Assembly: GCA_963205235.1 (NCBI GenBank)
Contig: CAUJIP010000046.1
Location: 1-64,000 of the forward strand
Reading direction: 5' to 3'
DNA from: Pseudomonadota bacterium
Lineage (GTDB): Bacteria; Pseudomonadota; Alphaproteobacteria; Rhodobacterales; Rhodobacteraceae
Length of the DNA stretch: 64,000 nt
A model generated the notes under the pieces. It had not been told where the DNA came from and ran no database searches. It worked only from the letters and a program-made list of their open reading frames with translations. The position numbers and the translations under genes are program-made. This document shows positions 50,268 through 59,221 of the stretch, in pieces. Position 1 is the stretch's first letter. Every line of letters begins with the position of its first letter.

Positions 50268-50283
50268 TGGATCACCTCCTTTC
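50268..50283 (-). promoter_or_regulatory. 16-nt perfect complement to the 16S rRNA 3' end (extended Shine-Dalgarno)
   Basis: Plus strand TGGATCACCTCCTTTC equals the conserved alphaproteobacterial 16S 3' terminus; minus strand reads GAAAGGAGGTGATCCA directly before GTG. Confidence 0.8.
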
Positions 50284-50304
50284 AAAATGGTTGCCGATAA
50301 GGGG

Positions 50305-50333
50305 GAGCGTGACACAGATTTTGTGTTTGTCAA
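50305..50333 (-). promoter_or_regulatory. Possible promoter for the short leader transcript
   Basis: Minus-strand -35 TTGACA (50333-50328) with a weak -10 candidate (ACGCTC) 17 nt downstream. Confidence 0.4.
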
Positions 50334-50339
50334 AACAAT

Positions 50340-50960
50340 TTACGCTACCCGTGCGGCAAGTTTTCGAACGGCCAGCCGGAATGGCATCAGCGCGAAGACA
50401 GCCAGAAGAAGCTTGACCATCCAGTCACCCAGCGCCAGCGAGACCCAGAACGGGGCTTCGGACCCGATACCCAGAAGCGGGGTCGGGGCAGTGGCCCACG
50501 AGACGTCATTGCCGGGCTCAAGAAAGGTCAGTGCAGCGGAAAAGGCAACGGTGAAGAAGATCGCCGTATCCAGTGTGGACGATATCACCGGCGAGATCAG
50601 CGGAGCCTTCCACCAAAGCCCGTTGCGGAACCGGTTGAAGACCGCAATGTCCAGAAGCTGGGCGCACAGGAACGCAAGGCCCGAACCCAGGGCGACACGG
50701 AGGCTGACCAGGGGGCCGAACTCGCCCATGATCTGCGTGCCGATGAAGGAACAGAGAATCCCGGTGCCAAAGCCCACGAACACAATCTTGCGGGCGGCGG
50801 CGGGGCCGTCCAGCCGGTTCGCGATCTCGGTCACCAGGAACGAGAACGGATAGGTCAGCGCGCCCCAGGTCAGGAAGGCGCCAAGCGGGTATTGGACAAG
50901 GATGTTCGAGGTGACGACAATCACCGTCATGGCGATGACGCCAGGAAGAAGGAAGCGCAT
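50340..50960 (-). CDS. Queuosine precursor transporter (VUT/YhhQ family)
   Basis: VIVVTSNILVQYPL, TYPFSFLVTEIANRLDG, multi-TM, SSTLDTAIFFTVAF; start uncertain (ATG 50960 or 51017). Confidence 0.87.
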   Translation of the reverse strand: MRFLLPGVIAMTVIVVTSNILVQYPLGAFLTWGALTYPFSFLVTEIANRLDGPAAARKIVFVGFGTGILCSFIGTQIMGEFGPLVSLRVALGSGLAFLCAQLLDIAVFNRFRNGLWWKAPLISPVISSTLDTAIFFTVAFSAALTFLEPGNDVSWATAPTPLLGIGSEAPFWVSLALGDWMVKLLLAVFALMPFRLAVRKLAARVA

Positions 50961-51059
50961 GGGTATGACCGTTTTGACAAGGTTGCGGAAACTTGGCCCC
51001 GCAGGCCTTGCGGTCAACGGGACGGGCGCGGGCTATACCGGCCCTGCCCGCCTGTCAAC

Positions 51060-51959
51060 TTATTCCGCGTCCAGAACGGCCTGACACTGGTCCGGCAGGT
51101 CAGCCATGGTGAATTCGCGCGCGCCCTTTTTCTTGGGCTGATCCTCGTCCTTCGGCTTCTTCTTGTCGCCGGTCTCTTTCGGAGGATCAAGGAAGTCGGT
51201 CACCCACCACATCAAGGTGTCGTCGCAGCCGTCTCCGCCATTCGAAAGATCGGCCACCGTGGGGGTCTGGGTCTCGCACAGCCGTGCGCCCTTGGGGCAT
51301 TTCAGGCGGACGTGGAAATGGGTGTCATGTCCCGCGACCGGACGGATTTTCTGCAGCCATTTCTTGTCTTTCTTCTTCGCGGTCTTGCATATCTCGATCT
51401 TGACGGCGGCGGCCACGAAAATCCGGTCGACACGCGGGTCAAGGGCGGCCTGTTTCAAAAGCTCGCGGTGGACCGAGGTCCAGTTATCGGTCACCGACTT
51501 CTGGTCCGCCGACCGGACCGGGATCGAGCTGATGTCCTCTCGTTCCGATTCCGTCAGCGACAGGCTTGCCGGTGGCAGGAACCAGATGTCGGCATCAAGC
51601 CCGATCTGGTGGCTGGCGTGACCCGAGGTCATCGGTCCGCCGCGCGGCTGGCTCATGTCGCCGATGTAAAGGCCTTTGCCAAAGCCGATGTCACGGGCGG
51701 TGGCGGACAAGTCCATCAGGAACTGCACAAGGTCAGGCTGGCCGTAATGGCGGTTGCGCGACAGGCGCATCGCTTGCCATGTGTCACCGCTTTCCGGCAG
51801 TTCCATCATCCCGGCGCCGCAGCCCTTGGCATAAGACCCGATCGGCATCGGATCCTGCAAAGACGGCAAGGCCTTGGCCCCGAAAAGCTGGTTGGCAAGA
51901 TCCTCGGCCCCCGCAGGAACCGCAAGACAAAGCGTCAGGACAAGGCTGCGAACAAACAT
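51060..51959 (-). CDS. mepA: Penicillin-insensitive murein endopeptidase
   Basis: Signal peptide; GDMSQPRGGPMTSGHASHQIGLDADIW, HDTHFHVRLKCP. Confidence 0.93.
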   Translation of the reverse strand: MFVRSLVLTLCLAVPAGAEDLANQLFGAKALPSLQDPMPIGSYAKGCGAGMMELPESGDTWQAMRLSRNRHYGQPDLVQFLMDLSATARDIGFGKGLYIGDMSQPRGGPMTSGHASHQIGLDADIWFLPPASLSLTESEREDISSIPVRSADQKSVTDNWTSVHRELLKQAALDPRVDRIFVAAAVKIEICKTAKKKDKKWLQKIRPVAGHDTHFHVRLKCPKGARLCETQTPTVADLSNGGDGCDDTLMWWVTDFLDPPKETGDKKKPKDEDQPKKKGAREFTMADLPDQCQAVLDAE

Positions 51960-53329
51960 CAGGACACCATCTCGCCTTTGGGTTTGACCCAGATTAGCAG
52001 GATCAACCCGATGAGAAACAACAGAATGATCGGCGAAATCCCCAGTCGCGCCGATCCGCTGATCGTGGTGGCAATCGTGATCAGCGTCGGCGCGATGAAG
52101 CTGGTGACCTTGCCGGACAGGGCGAAAAGCCCGAAGGCCTCGGTCGCGCGGTCGGGGGTGGTGTGGCGCAGGACCATCGTCCGGCTTGCCGCCTGCAACG
52201 GCCCGCCCGCAGCCCCGATCAACCCGCCACAGATGTAGAAGATGATGTCGGGCGTGGTCGAGGCCGGGTCCAGCGCAAAGCCCCAGACCTGCTCGCGGTC
52301 CATCCCCACGATCACGGCGCAGACCAGAAGCAGCACGATCAGGCACCCGACGATCACCGGCTTTGGCCCGAACCGCGCGTCCAGCCGCCCGCCGATCCAG
52401 CTTGCCAGCATCGCGGTGACCCCGCCCAGAATGCCGAAAACCCCGATCTGCGTGATCGACCAGCCCAGCACGTTAGACGCATAGACCCCGCCAAAGGCAT
52501 AGATCCCGGTCAGCGCGTCACTGTAGGACAGGGCCGAGATCAGGAAGCTGCGCAAGCTGCCGCGATAACGCAAGCTGCGGATCGTGTCGCGCAGGCTGGC
52601 CAGTGCCGGGCGGATGCGCAACGCACCTGCCCCGCCATGTGGTTCGCGCACCCAAAGCGCGAAGGGGATCATGAAAATCACGAACCAGATCGCCGAGAAT
52701 GGCCCGACAAACCGCGTGCCCTCACGCGCTTCGGTGTCAAAGCCGAACAGGGGATCGATGCCGATCAACGTCTTGCCGGTGTCGGCATTGTCGGCGAACA
52801 GCGACAGCATGACGAACAGCGCCACCAGCCCGCCCAGATAGCCGAAGGCAAAGCCTGACCCCGAGATTTTGCCAATGTCATCGCCCTCGGCCAGAGTCGG
52901 CATCAGCGCGTTGGTGAAGATCGTGGCGAATTCCATGCCGATCAGGCCGATCCCGAACCAGATCGCCGCATTGCGCAGCATGTCGATCTCGGCCCCCGGT
53001 GCCAGATGCCACAGGCTCCAGGCGGCAAGGACATAGAAGACGGAAAAGACATAGACCCAGACCAGACGCCGCCCGGTGCCTTGCGCGATGGCCCCCAGCA
53101 CCGGTGCCAATCCCGCAATGATCAGCGAGAAGATCGCATACCAGAAGCCCCACAGCGACTGCGCTGCCGCCTTGGCGGCCTCGGCCTCAAGGCCAAGCCC
53201 CATGTAATAGCCGCGCGCCACTTCGGCAAAATAGGGGCCGAAGATGAAGGTCAGCAGCAGCGTGTTATAGGGCTGGCTGGCCCAGTCAAAGAAGTACCAG
53301 CCCCAGATCCGTTTCCGCGCGCTGACCAT
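51959..53329 (-). CDS. MFS transporter (UMF1/Atg22-like)
   Basis: WGWYFFDWASQPYNTLLLTFIFGPYF and 12-TM pattern. Confidence 0.9.
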   Translation of the reverse strand: MVSARKRIWGWYFFDWASQPYNTLLLTFIFGPYFAEVARGYYMGLGLEAEAAKAAAQSLWGFWYAIFSLIIAGLAPVLGAIAQGTGRRLVWVYVFSVFYVLAAWSLWHLAPGAEIDMLRNAAIWFGIGLIGMEFATIFTNALMPTLAEGDDIGKISGSGFAFGYLGGLVALFVMLSLFADNADTGKTLIGIDPLFGFDTEAREGTRFVGPFSAIWFVIFMIPFALWVREPHGGAGALRIRPALASLRDTIRSLRYRGSLRSFLISALSYSDALTGIYAFGGVYASNVLGWSITQIGVFGILGGVTAMLASWIGGRLDARFGPKPVIVGCLIVLLLVCAVIVGMDREQVWGFALDPASTTPDIIFYICGGLIGAAGGPLQAASRTMVLRHTTPDRATEAFGLFALSGKVTSFIAPTLITIATTISGSARLGISPIILLFLIGLILLIWVKPKGEMVS

Positions 53330-53387
53330 GCCCGTCCCCTTGTTTTGCCCAAGTGAAGCCGGAAAGCCCGACCGGCGCAAGCCAAGC

Positions 53388-53918
53388 TTAGCGCTTCGGC
53401 GGCCAGGGTCGGATGGCATCGGCCTTGATCCAGGCCTGAACCCAGTCGGGCAAGGCCGGGCTTTCCAGCGAAACCCCCGCCGCCCGCGCCAGTTCCACCG
53501 GCGGCACAATTCCGGCATTCGACGTGATCGCCGACCGGATCAGCACATGCGAGGTGCAGTCATCCCGCCGCCACATCGACTGTTCATTGTAGATGAACCG
53601 GTCATCCCAGCCGATGCAGCGGCTGTGCATTGTCAGGCGGGTAAAGGCCGTCACCCGCTTGCGATAGCGCACCGAAGACCCGGCGACCGCCATTCCCCAG
53701 CCCTTGGCCAGCAAAAGCCGGTCCAGATCGGTCCGCAGGCCAAGAGCGGTGCGGCCAAAGTCGAACAGCGTCAGCGTGCGGCCGTTGTTCAGCTCTGCCC
53801 AAGGATCAAGGTCCCAGGGCCAGCAGACGTGCTGGCTGACATGGAGGTCAAAAAGCCCCAGCTTCGACGCACGGCGGGCAGCCAGCACTTCCTTCATATG
53901 GCGCAGAAAGGGGTACAT
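53388..53918 (-). CDS. 4HBT-like acyl-CoA thioesterase family protein
   Basis: DLHVSQHVCWPWDLDPWAELNNGRTLTLFDFGRTALG hot-dog fold type pattern. Confidence 0.75.
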   Translation of the reverse strand: MYPFLRHMKEVLAARRASKLGLFDLHVSQHVCWPWDLDPWAELNNGRTLTLFDFGRTALGLRTDLDRLLLAKGWGMAVAGSSVRYRKRVTAFTRLTMHSRCIGWDDRFIYNEQSMWRRDDCTSHVLIRSAITSNAGIVPPVELARAAGVSLESPALPDWVQAWIKADAIRPWPPKR

Positions 53919-54068
53919 CGGCGTCTCCGGTCTTTGGCGCAGCCCTGCCCCACCGCAAGCTTTCCGTCAAGCTTGACACCGGGCACGAAACTCGGGCCAT
54001 TGCCCGCAAGCCGGGCTCGGGGTAATCACGGCGACAACAGATTGCGGACATGAAGGACCAAGCCCCCA

Positions 54069-54344
54069 ATGATAGCCCTGCGCGACACGCTGCTTTTGGT
54101 TCTGTCCATCGTGCGCTGGACGATCCTGATCCATTTTCTGATGTCCTGGCTGATATCCTTTCAGGTCCTGAACATCCGCCAGCCGCTGGTCGCACAGGCC
54201 TGGGATGCGCTGAACCGGCTGTTGCAACCGGTCTATCGCCAGATCCGGCGGTTCGTGCCAACCGTATCGGGAATCGACTTTTCGCCGGTGCTTTTGCTGA
54301 TCGCGATCTTCTTCCTTGAACGTCTGGTGGCGACGCAGCTCTGA
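54069..54344 (+). CDS. YggT family membrane protein
   Basis: VRWTILIHFLMSWLISF..., LLQPVYRQIRRFVPTVSGIDFSPVLLLIAIFFLERL. Confidence 0.9.
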   Translation: MIALRDTLLLVLSIVRWTILIHFLMSWLISFQVLNIRQPLVAQAWDALNRLLQPVYRQIRRFVPTVSGIDFSPVLLLIAIFFLERLVATQL

Positions 54345-54358
54345 CCAAGGGCCGTCAC

Positions 54359-56404
54359 ATGGACCGCGCCGCGACGCTTTTGCATTCCGTTTTCGGGTTC
54401 CCCGATTTCCGGCCCGGTCAGGCCGAGATCGTTCAGGCCGTGCTGGACGGGAAGAACACGCTGGCCATCATGCCGACTGGCGGGGGCAAGTCGCTTTGCT
54501 TTCAGCTTCCGGCCCTCTGCCGTGACGGGGTGACGGTCGTCATCTCGCCGCTGATTGCCCTGATGCGTGACCAGGTCCGCGCGCTGAAGGCCGCTGGGGT
54601 CGAGGCGGGGGCGCTGACCTCGGGCAATACCGAGGAAGAGACGGAAGAGGTCTTTGCCGCCATTGATGAGGGTAAGCTGAAGCTTCTGTACATCGCGCCG
54701 GAACGGCTGGCCTCGGGCGGGGCACTGACGCTGCTGCGCCGGGCGCGTTGCAGCCTGATCGCGGTGGACGAGGCGCATTGCGTCAGCCAGTGGGGCCATG
54801 ACTTCCGCCCCGATTATCTGCGCATCGGGGAACTGCGCCGCACGCTGAACGTGCCGCTTGCCGCCTTTACCGCCACCGCGGACGAGGAAACCCGGGCCGA
54901 AATCGTCACCCGTCTGTTTGACGGGGCAGCACCCGCCACCTTCCTGCGCGGGTTTGATCGGCCGAACATCCACCTTGCCTTCGCCGTCAAGGACAAGCCG
55001 CGCGACCAGCTTCTGCGCTTTGCCAAGGCCCGGAAAGGGCAGTCGGGGATCGTCTATGCCGCGACGCGCTCAAAGACCGAAACCCTGGCCCAGGCCCTGC
55101 GCGAGGCCGGGCACGAAGCGGTGGCCTATCACGCGGGGCTTGAGGCCGATGATCGGCGGCGGGTCGAAGCCCGGTTCCAGCGTGAGGACGGGTTGATCGT
55201 GGTGGCGACGGTCGCCTTTGGCATGGGGATCGACAAGCCCGATATCCGTTGGGTCGCTCATGCCGACCTGCCGAAGTCGATCGAAAGCTATTACCAGGAA
55301 ATCGGCCGCGCCGGTCGTGATGGCCTGCCCGCCGAGACGCTGACCCTGTACGGCGCCGAGGATATCCGCCTGCGCCGCAGCCAGATCGACGAAGGCGCCG
55401 CCCCCGGTGACCGCAAGGCCGCCGACCACGTCCGGCTGAACGCGCTTTTGGGTCTGGCCGAGGCTTTGGGATGCCGCCGACAGGTCCTGTTGGGCTATTT
55501 CGGCGAAACCTCCGAACCTTGCGGAAATTGCGACCTTTGCGACCGTCCGGCGCAGCTTTTCGATGCGACCGACGCCGTCCGCAAAGCGCTGTCGGCAATC
55601 CTGCGGACGGGAGAGTGGTTCGGTGCGGGGCATCTGATCGACATCCTGACCGGGTCGGCGACGCCCAAGGTGCAGGAAAAGGGCCACGATCAGCTACCGA
55701 CCTTTGCCGTCGGGCGCGAGCTTTCGAAACCCGCCTGGGGCGCGGTCTTCCGGCAGATGATGGGGCGCGACCTGGTGCGGCCCGACACCGACCGGCACGG
55801 CGCGCTGAGGATGACCGAGGCCGCACGTCCCGTGCTGCGGGGCGAGGCTCAGGTGGTGCTGCGCCGCGATACGGTGGTGGCGGCGGACGAGGATCGGCCC
55901 ATGGTCCGGGCGCAGGTCGCGGATGAGGATCTGGGGCTGCTGGCGCTGTTGAAGGCCAAGCGGCGGGCGCTGGCCGAGACGCAGAATGTCCCGGCCTATG
56001 TGGTCTTTCCCGACAAGACGCTGATCGAGATGGCCGAGAAGAAACCGGCGACGCTGGACCAGATGGCGGGGATCAGCGGGGTCGGCGCGCGGAAGCTGGA
56101 AAGCTATGGCCAGGTGTTCCTTGAGGCGATCAACGGCGCGGGGGACCAGATGCACCCCAGCCGGAAACGGCTGATCGGGCGACCGGAGGCCGGGCTTTTC
56201 GACCGGCTGGCCGAGGTCCAGCTTCAGCTGGCGCGGGGTGAGGATGGGACCGGGAAATATCTGGTCTGCACCCAGTCCACGCTGCGCCAGATTGTCGAGC
56301 GGCGGCCGGGAAGTCTGGCCGAGATGGAGACGATCGGCGGGATGGGCGAGCAGAAACTGGAGCGGTTCGGGGCGGCGTTTCTTGACCTGCTGCGAGAGGG
56401 GTAG
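54359..56404 (+). CDS. recQ: ATP-dependent DNA helicase RecQ
   Basis: FGFPDFRPGQAEIVQAVLDGKNTLAIMPTGGGKSLCFQLPAL, DEAHCVSQWGHDFRPDY, ATVAFGMGIDKPDIRWVAHADLPKSIESYYQEIGRAGRDG, RQC Cys motif, two HRDC-like segments. Confidence 0.96.
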   Translation: MDRAATLLHSVFGFPDFRPGQAEIVQAVLDGKNTLAIMPTGGGKSLCFQLPALCRDGVTVVISPLIALMRDQVRALKAAGVEAGALTSGNTEEETEEVFAAIDEGKLKLLYIAPERLASGGALTLLRRARCSLIAVDEAHCVSQWGHDFRPDYLRIGELRRTLNVPLAAFTATADEETRAEIVTRLFDGAAPATFLRGFDRPNIHLAFAVKDKPRDQLLRFAKARKGQSGIVYAATRSKTETLAQALREAGHEAVAYHAGLEADDRRRVEARFQREDGLIVVATVAFGMGIDKPDIRWVAHADLPKSIESYYQEIGRAGRDGLPAETLTLYGAEDIRLRRSQIDEGAAPGDRKAADHVRLNALLGLAEALGCRRQVLLGYFGETSEPCGNCDLCDRPAQLFDATDAVRKALSAILRTGEWFGAGHLIDILTGSATPKVQEKGHDQLPTFAVGRELSKPAWGAVFRQMMGRDLVRPDTDRHGALRMTEAARPVLRGEAQVVLRRDTVVAADEDRPMVRAQVADEDLGLLALLKAKRRALAETQNVPAYVVFPDKTLIEMAEKKPATLDQMAGISGVGARKLESYGQVFLEAINGAGDQMHPSRKRLIGRPEAGLFDRLAEVQLQLARGEDGTGKYLVCTQSTLRQIVERRPGSLAEMETIGGMGEQKLERFGAAFLDLLREG

Positions 56405-56506
56405 AAACTGTCCAGCGCGGGCAGTTTCTCGACCCACATCTTTTCAATGGGTTGCCGGACCGCGTTCACCAATGGTTAACACATGACAGCGCGACCAGAC
56501 CCATGT

Positions 56507-59038
56507 TCAGGCCGCATCTTCCGAGACCATCAAGGGCGGTCGCGCCCCACGCGGGCAGAATTCGGCAAGCGCGCCTTCGATGGCTGTCTTGCGCAGGGGT
56601 TTGGTCAGATAGCGGTCGATCCCGGCGGCAAGGATGCCTTCGGCGTCACCATCCATCGCGTGCGCGGTCAGCGCGACAATCGGCACGTTCGAACCCAGGG
56701 CGCGGATCGTGCGGGCGGCCTCTTTTCCATCCATCTCGGGCATCGAGATATCCATGAAGATCATGTCGGGGTGGAAGCTTTGGAAGAGGTCAACCGCGAT
56801 GCGGCCATTGTCGGCGAAGACAAGGTCGATATCCATTTCACGCACCATTTTCTGGAACACGAGCTGGTTGGTGCGGTTGTCTTCCGCCGCCAGAACCCGC
56901 ATCTGCCGCAGGTCAGAGGCCGGGATCGGCGGCAGGTCCACAACTTCGGCGGCGGGCGGTGCGGTCAGCGCCTGCAAGTGCCGGTAAAGGTCCGAGCGCA
57001 GGATCGGTTTTTGCAGGATCGCGGCAAAGTCGCGGGCGGCATCGCCAAGTCCGACCGGGCTGGAAGATAGAAGCATCACCGGCAGGGTAGTCCCAGCGGC
57101 ACGGATCGCGGCCAGAAGCGCCACACCGTCCATTTCCGGCATGGCGTGATCGGTCAGGACAACATCATAGGGCGGATCGGCGGCAAGGTGTTCCAACGCC
57201 TCGGCCCCGGTGCGGCAGAGGGTGACTTCGATCCCGCAGGGGGCAAGTTGACGTTCAAGGATGGTGCGATTGATGAACTGGTCATCGACAGCCAGCACGC
57301 GGCGCACAGAGACCGGAACCGGAATTCGCCCCGCATCTTCGGCAACGGGAAGGACGATGCGGAAGCCGAAGCTGGAGCCTTTGCCAAACTCGCTGTCGAC
57401 CCAGACTTCGCCGCCCATCAGTTCGATCAGGCGGCGGGTGATGGCAAGGCCAAGGCCGGTGCCTTCAAACTTGCGGTTCCGGTCATCCTCGACCTGATTG
57501 AATTCGCCAAAGACGTGGTCAAGGTGTTCGGGCGCGATGCCGATGCCGGTGTCTTCGACTGTGACATGCAAAGTCTGGCTTTGGCCGTCATTTTCCACCC
57601 CGACGACGCGGGTCATCACATGGCCTTTTTCGGTGAACTTGACCGCATTGCCGATCAGGTTGGTCAAAATCTGCCGCAAGCGGCCCGGATCGCCGACAAA
57701 GCGGGTCGGCAGGAACATGTCGAAGTCGATCATCAGGTCGATGCCCTTTTCCCGCGCGCGGGGTTGCAGAAGCATCGTCACCTCATGAATCGTGCGTTCG
57801 AAATCAAAGGGTTCGGGGCGCAGGGTCAGACGTTCCGCCTCGATCTTCGAATAGTCGAGGATGTCGTTGATGATGACCAAAAGCGCCTCACCCGACGAGC
57901 GGATGGTTTCGGCAAAAAGGCGCTGTTCGTCGGTCAGCGCGGTGTCGCACAGAAGTTCAGCCATGCCGACGACGCCGTTCATCGGCGTGCGGATTTCATG
58001 GCTCATGTTGGCAAGGAAGGCGGATTTGGCGCGGTTCGCCGCCTCGGCCGCCTTGCGCGCGGCGTCAAGAGCAGTCTGCTGGTCGCGCAGCGTGGTGATG
58101 TCGGTGCGCAACCCGACCCGGCCGCCATCAGGGGTGACATGGTCGGATTCCAGCACCACCCGGCCCCCGGCCAGCACATTTTCAGCGACGGTGTTGGCAG
58201 ACCGAAAATCGGCCAGCCGTTCGGCGAGCCAGTCTTCTTCCCTGCCGATGGCGTCGGGGACATGGCTGTTGGCCAAACCGTGGCGAAGCAGGTCTTCGAA
58301 GCTGACGCCGGGGATCATGGCGGGGGCGCTGTCGGGGAACATCTCACGATACCGCTGGTTGCAGGCCAAAAGCTTTTCCTCCCTGTCGAAAAGAACAAAT
58401 CCATCGGGCAACACTTCGATAGCCGCCCAGATGCGCATCTGTTCGGTGATGTCGATGGCCAGAGACACGAGGTCCCCGTCATTGGCGCGACGATCCTGCA
58501 GCTTGATCCAGGTGCCATTGCGCAGCTTGAGTGTGACCGGTTCAATCGGGTCGGTTTCGATGCGGGCACGCATGCGGGTGACAAAATCGGCGGGGCTTTC
58601 GCCCAGCAGATCAAGCACATGGTCGGCAAGGATGGCGAGCATGTCGTCATAGGGGATGCCGGGGGCGACGGGATGGCCGTCAAACCATGTCAGCCAGGCC
58701 TGGTTGGCAGTGCCAAGTTTCATCGCGGTGTCAAAGACGGCGAACCCGTCCTTGACCGTGTTGATCGCGTCCCAAAGCCTGCGTTCGGCCATGACCGCAG
58801 CGGTATGGGCGCGGTCAAGGTCTTCGACAAAGCGCAGGTTCTGGTCTTTCAGAAGCTCGGCCTCGGACAGGGCGGTGCGCACGACATGGCGCTGTTCGAC
58901 GATCTGGTCGGAAAGCGAACGCGCGTGGATCGCCAGCTTTTCGTTGGCGGCGAAAAGTTCGCGGCTTTTCTGTTCCAGAAGGCGTTCTGCCGCAAGCCTT
59001 GCGCGCCGTTCCCGAAGCAGACGGTCCGAAATATCCAT
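56507..59038 (-). CDS. Hybrid sensor histidine kinase (PAS-type sensors, HisKA-HATPase, two REC domains)
   Basis: FLANMSHEIRTPMNGVVGMAEL, GTGLGLAITRRLIELMGGE; two receiver domains (VVLTDHAMPEMDG, MIFMDISMPEMDG). Confidence 0.93.
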   Translation of the reverse strand: MDISDRLLRERRARLAAERLLEQKSRELFAANEKLAIHARSLSDQIVEQRHVVRTALSEAELLKDQNLRFVEDLDRAHTAAVMAERRLWDAINTVKDGFAVFDTAMKLGTANQAWLTWFDGHPVAPGIPYDDMLAILADHVLDLLGESPADFVTRMRARIETDPIEPVTLKLRNGTWIKLQDRRANDGDLVSLAIDITEQMRIWAAIEVLPDGFVLFDREEKLLACNQRYREMFPDSAPAMIPGVSFEDLLRHGLANSHVPDAIGREEDWLAERLADFRSANTVAENVLAGGRVVLESDHVTPDGGRVGLRTDITTLRDQQTALDAARKAAEAANRAKSAFLANMSHEIRTPMNGVVGMAELLCDTALTDEQRLFAETIRSSGEALLVIINDILDYSKIEAERLTLRPEPFDFERTIHEVTMLLQPRAREKGIDLMIDFDMFLPTRFVGDPGRLRQILTNLIGNAVKFTEKGHVMTRVVGVENDGQSQTLHVTVEDTGIGIAPEHLDHVFGEFNQVEDDRNRKFEGTGLGLAITRRLIELMGGEVWVDSEFGKGSSFGFRIVLPVAEDAGRIPVPVSVRRVLAVDDQFINRTILERQLAPCGIEVTLCRTGAEALEHLAADPPYDVVLTDHAMPEMDGVALLAAIRAAGTTLPVMLLSSSPVGLGDAARDFAAILQKPILRSDLYRHLQALTAPPAAEVVDLPPIPASDLRQMRVLAAEDNRTNQLVFQKMVREMDIDLVFADNGRIAVDLFQSFHPDMIFMDISMPEMDGKEAARTIRALGSNVPIVALTAHAMDGDAEGILAAGIDRYLTKPLRKTAIEGALAEFCPRGARPPLMVSEDAA

Positions 59039-59221
59039 TCGCTTCCAACCACGATTCCATCGCCGCCTGATGGGCGCGCAAGGGGCCCCAAGGTCGGGTT
59101 TTCGCGACTAGCTTCGCTGATCGGGATGAACCAATCCTTAAGATGGACCAGTCCCGCCAAGCTTGCCATGCGGTGGCTTGGCATGCGACAGTCAAGGCAA
59201 TCGATCAGGGAGGCGTATTTG

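Noticed and set aside
50267-50283. Possible 16S rRNA fragment (CTGGATCACCTCCTTTC)
   Set aside because: Only about 17 nt match the 16S 3' end and flanks diverge completely; better explained as an extended Shine-Dalgarno on the minus strand.
56405-56428. AAACTG...CAGTTT hairpin after recQ
   Set aside because: Weak interrupted stem without a clear U-tract; possible terminator but not supported strongly enough to list.
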